Part shown: positions 12,270 through 20,200 of the stretch, piece by piece | Layout of the letters: every line of letters starts with the position of its first letter | Position numbering within the stretch: position 1 is the stretch's first letter | Source of the DNA: Tetmemena sp. SeJ-2015 | Taxonomy: Eukaryota; Ciliophora; Spirotrichea; Sporadotrichida; Oxytrichidae | Direction: 5' to 3' | Length of the DNA stretch: 64,000 bases | NCBI GenBank assembly: GCA_027382625.1 | Contig: JAJKFJ010020864.1 | Span: 124,001-188,000, forward strand | The notes under the pieces: generated by a model | What the model saw: the letters and a program-made list of their open reading frames with translations, nothing else | Databases searched by the model: none | What the model was told of the DNA's origin: nothing | Program-made: the position numbers and the translations under genes

Positions 12270-13130
12270 GTTAAGATATGTTTCTAAGTTCTTAAACTTA
12301 ATGAAATGAGTTAAGTAAAATCTTAGATATAGAGCTGCCTATTTATTACGTGGCATAAATTTATTAACAAATTAAGGATTTGTCGGTCTTCTATGATTAT
12401 AATATAGTAAGAATTTAATTAAAATCGGTGATTGGTTAAAATAATAAATGAAGAGTTGCAAAATGGTGACAGTTGAAATCGTTCAAACACCCCCTGATCT
12501 GCTGCTTGTTCGATAGAGAGTCAAAAATTCATATGAATTTCTTCTTTAATCATTGCCTCAGCTCCTCTCAGCAACGAGATATGAATTGTGCACTCTTCTT
12601 CCTCATCATCATTTTAATTAGAACTTGTATAGCTTTTAACTTTTTACTGAGTTCTCCCACACAAAAGTTGCAAGGATAAAAAGTTCTTAGAATTTAATGC
12701 TGAATCGAATACTGTAATTATTATTTAAATTGGTAACACTTCAACTGGCGCTCATTATCTTCATTTTAATTTAATAACTAATTTAATTCTCTTTTTAATT
12801 AAATTTTCAGCTATATTAAATACGTCACAAATCTCTTCATTCAAACTATAAGGAGAGCTTTAAAGTAATACCTTAATATTTATTAGAGAAATATTTTAAC
12901 TTAACTTAATAAAGTAAAAGAGAAGAATCCAATTAAATCATTCATACAGAATATTAAAAGATTTTGCATTTTATTTTATTGATTCGATTGTCTTTATAAT
13001 GCTAAACCCCAAGTAATTTGTAAATTTATAAACTAAATGAATGCATTAAATGCAGTGAACCTCTTAATAGGCGAGGTTTATCTTGTTCTTAAGGAATTTG
13101 AGTAAAATAAATTAACTCTGATCAAAATGC
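12270..13130. other. AT-rich intergenic DNA
   Basis: Lies between the zinc transporter (5' end) and the Pol alpha 3' end. It is A+T-rich with long T and A runs. A 68-codon plus frame near 12473 has no family resemblance. The Pol alpha 3' UTR and telomere-addition site probably lie just below 13137. Confidence 0.5.
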
Positions 13131-13136
13131 CGCCAT

Positions 13137-14236
13137 TCAGAAAACGCTCATTTTTTGTTAGTGAGGATTAGCTCCCTTGCTCATAAAACCGAAAATGTTG
13201 CCTAAATCGACTTTGTTGTAGCCGCTTCTTTTCATAAAAGATTCAACCTTCTCTTAAAGCACTTTGAATGATGGGAAATTGGGCACTAATTCTGGTTTCT
13301 CGTATTTCTTTCTGTACTTTTCATTTTCAATCAAGAACTTCTTAACATTAAAAAAGACCTTCTAAGTAGCGAAGATATTGCTAATCTATAAATCTTTTGG
13401 AACTAAAATAATATTTTATTAGGATTCAAATTTTGCCTCAGTTGAATTATCTTATTTTTCAGAAAATAATGTCTCTATAAATTTGTCGCTTTAGATCTTT
13501 TTTGTGAAGGTTAAACAGACACTCCCTTTTAGGATTAGAATCATAAGACATTTCTTGTTTTAGAATATTAAATACTTTTTAATTATCACTATATTTAAAG
13601 AGTGTCGTTTATTCTAAGCTCAGAATACTCTGAGTTCATTTTACCCTTGCAGCCCTTTACAATACACTTGTTATTGAGTAGAAGTTGATTAGTTTTCATG
13701 CCGCACTAAGGCTCTTTGCACTCTTTCATGCCCAAATAATAGAGAGCAGTTAGTTGCTTCAGGAAAAGATTTAGTCTATTGAGCATATAGGCATCAGGGA
13801 TGCGTTAATTGCATTTCACGCAAGCTAAACCTGTGAGCTCTGTGTTGTTTGAGCTGGGGACTAGTATTCCTGGGAATATTGATTTAAATATGAGCACAAT
13901 GAGGGCACTTGATGTTAAGCTCAGCCACAGTTCTATTCTTAAGCGATCTCTCCGTCTCAGTTTAAAGGACGGGATTCGAAATATACTAGATTTTTATGTC
14001 ATCAGTTGGATTATCAGTATTCTTCTTTTCAGAGTGATACCTGTACTTTTTGGGATCAAGTCCAAGGCATTAAGCCACAAATTCAACTTCGATTCCTTCG
14101 ATATGCTCTATCAGTCTAGTGATGGGAGGAAGCAATTAGGTAGAAACATACCAGTCACTATCAATGGTCACTTTTCCTCTTGAGCTAATTACCTCATCTG
14201 GGTGGTAAGCCTTATCTGAAAGTGCTGTGCTTGATT
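13137..14236 (-). CDS. POLA1: Pol alpha MDS 33 (C-terminal domain)
   Basis: Entry AATCAAGCAC (14227-14236). Encodes [54 protein letters not shown], first Cys cluster KCPHCAH and CVKCN, second cluster ECKEPQCG and CIVKGCKG, then [17 protein letters not shown] and stop TGA at 13137-13139. The Cys clusters are the zinc and iron-sulphur region of B-family polymerases. A one-base slip near 13837 and AT-rich stretches (13390-13600) may hide small IESs. Confidence 0.93.
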
Positions 14237-17200
14237 ACTAAAATATGTCTATTGGCAAATTACGTAAGGAATGAAATTGGATCTCAAACGAATTAGCCAC
14301 TAAAAAGCTCTTTCCCTAATCTCTAAGTCTTTTGGCAACTGCGACATGAGGTTATCCCTTGATATCATTGTAATCACTAATTGCCTTGGTAATTTGCTTA
14401 GTATATTTATCTTAATCAGTCTATTCCTTCTTTAAGCTCATTTCCGATGTTTGAAAGAAACTCATTCAAGTTTAGAACGACTTCTTCTCTTTGCTTTCCA
14501 GATAGAATCTAGTCTAGTACGTATCTGCCAACTCTCTCTAGATCAAATGATTTATCTACTTTAACTTCAGCTGGACTTAGGAAGTTTTCATACTTCAGAG
14601 CTGCATACTTCTTTTTCTTCAATAAGAGCAAGCTCTTAAATACTCCATCTAAGCAATAAGATATCAATCTCTTAATTTCTGCCGGTATTAATCATGATTG
14701 AATCAGTATCACCATACACTACATTGAATCCAAGCTTATTTTCTGCGATGTCCTTATTTATTAATTAAAGTAGAGTTTCTCTTCCAGTTCTAGTAATAAG
14801 AGCAGCTATAGCTTGAGCATGGAAACGGGACGATCCAAATCCAAGACAACCATACATACTGTTAGATGAAAATATCCAACTATATCAAAGTCAACTCTAT
14901 CCTTTTAGAGTTGTACCTTAGCTATGAAGATTGAATTTTATATTATTATTGGAATCCATTAAGAACCTCCATAATTATACTGCTAGTTATGATAACATGA
15001 AATTCTTGTTAGGAATTTAGTTCTTCTTTAGGCGACCAATTCTGGACCAGTGCTAATTTTAAGCATCTATATTCTTGCTAGAAGAAGATCAAACATTCCT
15101 CCACAGAGATTATGAGCCATCATTATTTATAATCATACTTTTTCAATAGTTATTATAGAATGTCTCTCATGTTAGAAGAACTAAATGAAGGAATCTTTCT
15201 TATCTCTAAAAGCTCTCTCGTATTCAATTGGCATAGGCTTTCCATCAAAGTTTGAGATTAAAACCCAAATAATCAATTGCTATCTCATTAGTGTTTTAAG
15301 ATGATCTACAAGTTTTTACTCATCTATTTCATGATCTTCAAATCATCAAGGGTGATTTCTATATCTTTAGGATTGCTTACTAAAATCTCCTATTTGCACC
15401 AATAGGAATCCTCAATTAAGATTAGCTCCGAAAATGCATTCAAATGTATTACCCTGCACTGTGCTAGGAAGAGAGGGAAAGGTTGCATCGTATTTGATCT
15501 TAATTGTATATTTATATAGAAAAGATTATATACAGCTCAAACGCATACTTTCTAGTGACAGGCTTACATCTCCACTTAGTGATAGCTGGGAATCTCTTTC
15601 TAACTCCTTCAAGTTCCATCATCACTTTTCTTGCATATTCTTATAAAATGCTGCTCTAGATTTACCACTCATCTTAAGAATAATTTTAATAGCTCTCTTT
15701 GCATACCATTCACTTTGATAGAGCATTGCTAAATAAATAACTACCGAATTTTCTTCATGAGCATCTATCCAATAGAAAGAAAGAGTTAATCAATTCGTGA
15801 TCTATTCTTAAGTCCTGATTAAAAACAGCATTCTTATTGATTAAGTATTGCCATTCGGTATCGTTTTTCTGGAGCTGGTTTTTTCCATTGGTAGACTCAT
15901 TTTAAAGCATAAAATTATTTAACTCCATTATCTATTGGTTAACTGAGCTAACAGCACTTGCTCTTTGATTTTAGGTTATAATCTCGCTAGGGTGACTATC
16001 TGTCATCTTAGTGTCGTCAATAGCAAGGAGATTAAGGTCAACACCATCAGTATGATTCGCCATTTCGTGATCACCAGGCTTGTTTTTAGATACACTATGA
16101 CTGTTTTATTTGCTCTACTAATATGAATGCGCCTGAACTTGCTAGAACTCCTCTAGCTTTCTCTTCTTAGAAAATGGATTGACATCACTCTAGTTTTAAC
16201 CTATGGTTGCTTATTGCTTCAATTGCTCGCTCTGACGGCGGCGCTCTTGCTCTTCTCTTGACTCTAAAGTAACCGAGTATCTATTGTTGAAATCTTCCTC
16301 TTTGTTGAAGGCAACTGGTCTGTTCATTTCTTGAACGAACATGTTTTTGGCTTCATTTACATCTTCAAGTTCATCTACATCTTTTGCATCTAGTTGCTGG
16401 AACAGATTGTTCATGATGTCTCTAGACTGTTCAACTGATACTTTTGGCTTTTGCTGAGCTGATGGATTAGTAGAGGCAGCGTTAGACTTCTTTTTCAAGG
16501 TAGAAGCAGGCATCATATAGTTCATAATGTTCTCATTTGGGTCGTGATTGTTTTGCTTCTTCTTTTTCTTTTTCCCAACTTCCTCTACATCTCCATCTCT
16601 GTCCCAAATTTCTCCTCCGTGATCGCGATATCCATAACCATCATCATCCACGATGAAATCATCATTTTTGCGGGAATCTTAGATTTTTTCATATTCGTTG
16701 TCATCTAAACTAGCCGTTAAATATATCTTTGAAATGATAGTTTGAAGATGTTTATCTCTTCAAAGATCTTTTTTGTTTCCTCAACCTATAAAATGTGTTT
16801 AATCATGAGAAAAGTGGATGATGTTGCAATATTTTTGAAAAGCCATTCAGAAAGATTATTAGCATTAATGCTTTATACTTACTGTGTACTAGTCAGTTCT
16901 CTTGTCTCCACCTTCTCTGGCTGCTCTCAAAGCTGCTAATCCTTTTTAACAACTTCTCCTTTGCCACCTTTCTTACTTCTCTGCCATGGGCAGTAGTATA
17001 GTTGTCGCTCATTCTCTATTTTAAGTTCAAAATATGTGTTTAAGATGGTAACTTGTTTGCTAGAGTGCAAAATTTAAATATTATACTTTAAAAGCGGGAA
17101 TCTATTAATTTCGATTTCTCTTTGATTAACTAGAGTAAGATTTTTATTCGAATGGCAATAGATGAAGGAGAAGAATGCCCAGATAAGATTTTTCTATAAG

Positions 17201-20200
17201 AATGAACGATAATGCATTGATGTCTAATTAACAAGACTATCCTCTTCCTTTGAATGAAGATGGAACTCTTTCTTTAATCGCAACAGAATTTAATAATTAT
17301 TGAAGAAAATAACGGAGCTGACTTGTTTGTCTTTGGTAAAATATATCAGCATGAAGAGAGGAAGTTTGTATCTTGCTCTTTTTATAAGATTAAAGAGCTA
17401 TTTGTTCTTCCTAAGATATACGAAATTCTTTGGCAGCAATGACAACTGAAGAAGAGAAAGAATAGGCAAAATTTCACAATAATATCATAATTAGAAGCCA
17501 ATTTGTTTTTGAGTTGCCTATTTAGCATGGAGAACATCAATTTGTTAAGATCAATCACTACTAGAGTTATAATTAGAGCCACTAAGAATAATAAGAGAGC
17601 TAATCAGAGCATGCTCGAGTCTTTCATTCTCAAGAGGAAAATCAGGGGTCCATGCTGGATGACTATTAGAAACCCTCAAAAGGTAACTTTTTTCAGAAAC
17701 TTAAATCATTCCTAAACGATTAAATTTTTTAAAAAATGAACCTTTTATTGTAATTTCCATAAAAATTTTAGCTTTTAAAAAATAAAGCAAAAAAAAGAGA
17801 AAAAAAGCATTTGATTGTTAAAAAACATCAGTTAAGAAGGTCCTTCAAAAATTGATGTCCACAAATCATTTACTTTACTCAGAAAACTTGATGGAAAGGA
17901 ATTTTCAATATAATATTTAGTGTAGAGACAACTTATTGAAGCCTTCGTTGCTAAGATATACCAGCTTGATCCTGATCTCATGGTGGCTCATTATATGCAT
18001 ATCTAATAAACAAGAAGTCAGATCAAAGTGGAGCCAATTATGTCCTAAAATTTATTCCAAGATAGGTTACTTGCGGAAGATTGTTAGTTGATACTTTCTT
18101 GACTGCCAAAGAGCTTATTAGAGAACTAACTATGACTTGACCCATCTAGCTAAGAAATCAAACTTCATGACTGATTGACTTTGATGATGACCTTTTGCCA
18201 ACTTTCTATGTCCAAATGGCAAAACTATTTTAACTGATTGATCATACTGAGAAAGACGCCTATCTAACTCTCTAATTGATGAATCACCTCTAGGTTATTC
18301 CTTTGACCAAGCAACTCACGAATATCGCAGGTAACCTTTGGTTTAGATTCTTAAAAGCCCAACTAAAAAATGAAATGTTTATCCCTTCAAAAAGAAAAAG
18401 GCTTAAGAAAAAAGCCTTAAACCCAAAAAATTAAGAAGAAATGTTTGCAAGATACGAAAGGGTGAGGAAAAATAAAATGGAAGAGGAAGAAAGCAGCGTA
18501 TGCAGGAGGTCTTGTGATTGAACCAAGGCTGGTTTCTATGATAACATCATCCTCCTTCTAGATTTCAACTCTCTCTACCCTTCAATTATTCAGGAGTACA
18601 ACCTTTGCTTTACAACTGTAAACAGACTTCCTATTTTTAAACTCCTGAATTTGAATTAATTTTAGACGTCCTACCAAGAACTTTGATGGCTCTGAAATGA
18701 AGAACTAGTACAAGAAAGGAGAAAATGGGGAAGAAGAGGTAGATATTGAAGAAGCTGATCTTCCCGACAAGAATGTAAACTTGAAGGATGCAGTGCTTCC
18801 CATGGTTTTGAGAGATCTCGTTCAAAAGAGAAAAGCTGTCAAGGACAAGATGAAGACTGAAAAAGATCACGTCAAGTTATCGCAATTAGAAATCAGATAA
18901 AAGGCTATTAAGCTAACTGCTAACAGTATGTATGGATTTTGTAATTTAAGTAACTTATAATGAACGAATATTTTTGACTAAATTTTTAAAATACTAAGAC
19001 CAAAAGTTAGTAAGGGAATCTTTAAACTTTTAAATTCACTTTTTAGATTGAAAATGGCCTCCGCAGTCAAAACTGAATCGACCTATAATAATGAGCCATA
19101 GAATGGGTCAATATAATCTGAGCAAGAATACGCTGAAAATGCAAATGATAATGAAGAGTAGAGCGAATAGGTATCTAATGAGAAGGAGTTAGTAATCACA
19201 AAACCATCACTAGTATCAAAAGAGTAAGTGTTAAACTTTTGAACTGATGACCTTATTATTTTATAAAGAATGAGAGATGAAAAAGACTCAAAGAATGGCT
19301 CGAAAAAGCATCAATAAAAGACTCATTCTAATTCATCCTCCGATTCAGCATTCAGCTCCTCGTCAAATACTTATTCTCAAGAAGAATACGGACAAGAGAG
19401 GAATGTTTTTCCAGATAACTCTCAGAGAAACGGATAAGATCATGGGGGAGAATCACTTTCATTAAATGGGGATTATCAATAAATGAATGACGACTTCATA
19501 ATGAAGAATGGTTGTTGTAGAGAGTGTATGAAGGCTTTTTCGAAGATCGGAAAGGTAAGATTTTATCTTATTCATCACAAATGCTTTAGAGTTGTCTATG
19601 CTAAGTTCCAAGAAGCGAGCGAAGGTCTTAGTTACCTTCAAACGGATGCAAATATTGCGGATGCCATGGATGCAACCCCATAGATATCAGGAAAAATAAA
19701 AGAAAGGAGCTCAAGGAGAAACTTCAAAGAGAGGGCAAGTATCAAAGCAAGCGGCAGAGAATTCTTGATTCAGATGAGGAAGATTTAGAACTAAAGAAGT
19801 AAGGTTTCTTAATGAGTTTATAAGCGGAAGAATTCATCCTCTATTTAGCTAGTATGATGGATGGCTGAACGACAAACAACAATTGGTACAAGCTGTGCAG
19901 GAAATTCTCAATTTAGCTCAGAAATAAGGTGAAGGAGGAGGCATTGCAAATTCAGAATATTTAGATGCACAGCTCATTGGTTTTGGATTTCCATCGAGGC
20001 ATGCTAGTTATATATTGGGCGGTGCTAGAAAATGGGTTGCTGAAGATGAGTATAAATCCAATAAAAGACCTCGTAGAAACTGATCCTATAAAGATTCCTA
20101 TATCTTCAGATTTAATTAATTTCTGTTTATACTTCCCACCTATCTTTCTTTAAATTAATACTTTTTGGAGAAACTCTATTGAGAACTAAGGACAGATATT

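Noticed and set aside
15776..15800. Frameshift in the N-terminal Pol alpha segment at SFF/FYW
   Set aside because: It is an MDS boundary: AACTCTTTCTTT joins a plus-strand MDS here and restores the frame exactly.
18473..18530. Pol alpha as a frameshifted pseudogene
   Set aside because: The frame breaks are either MDS junctions with good pointers or single A-run slips that cancel. Conserved residues are intact throughout.
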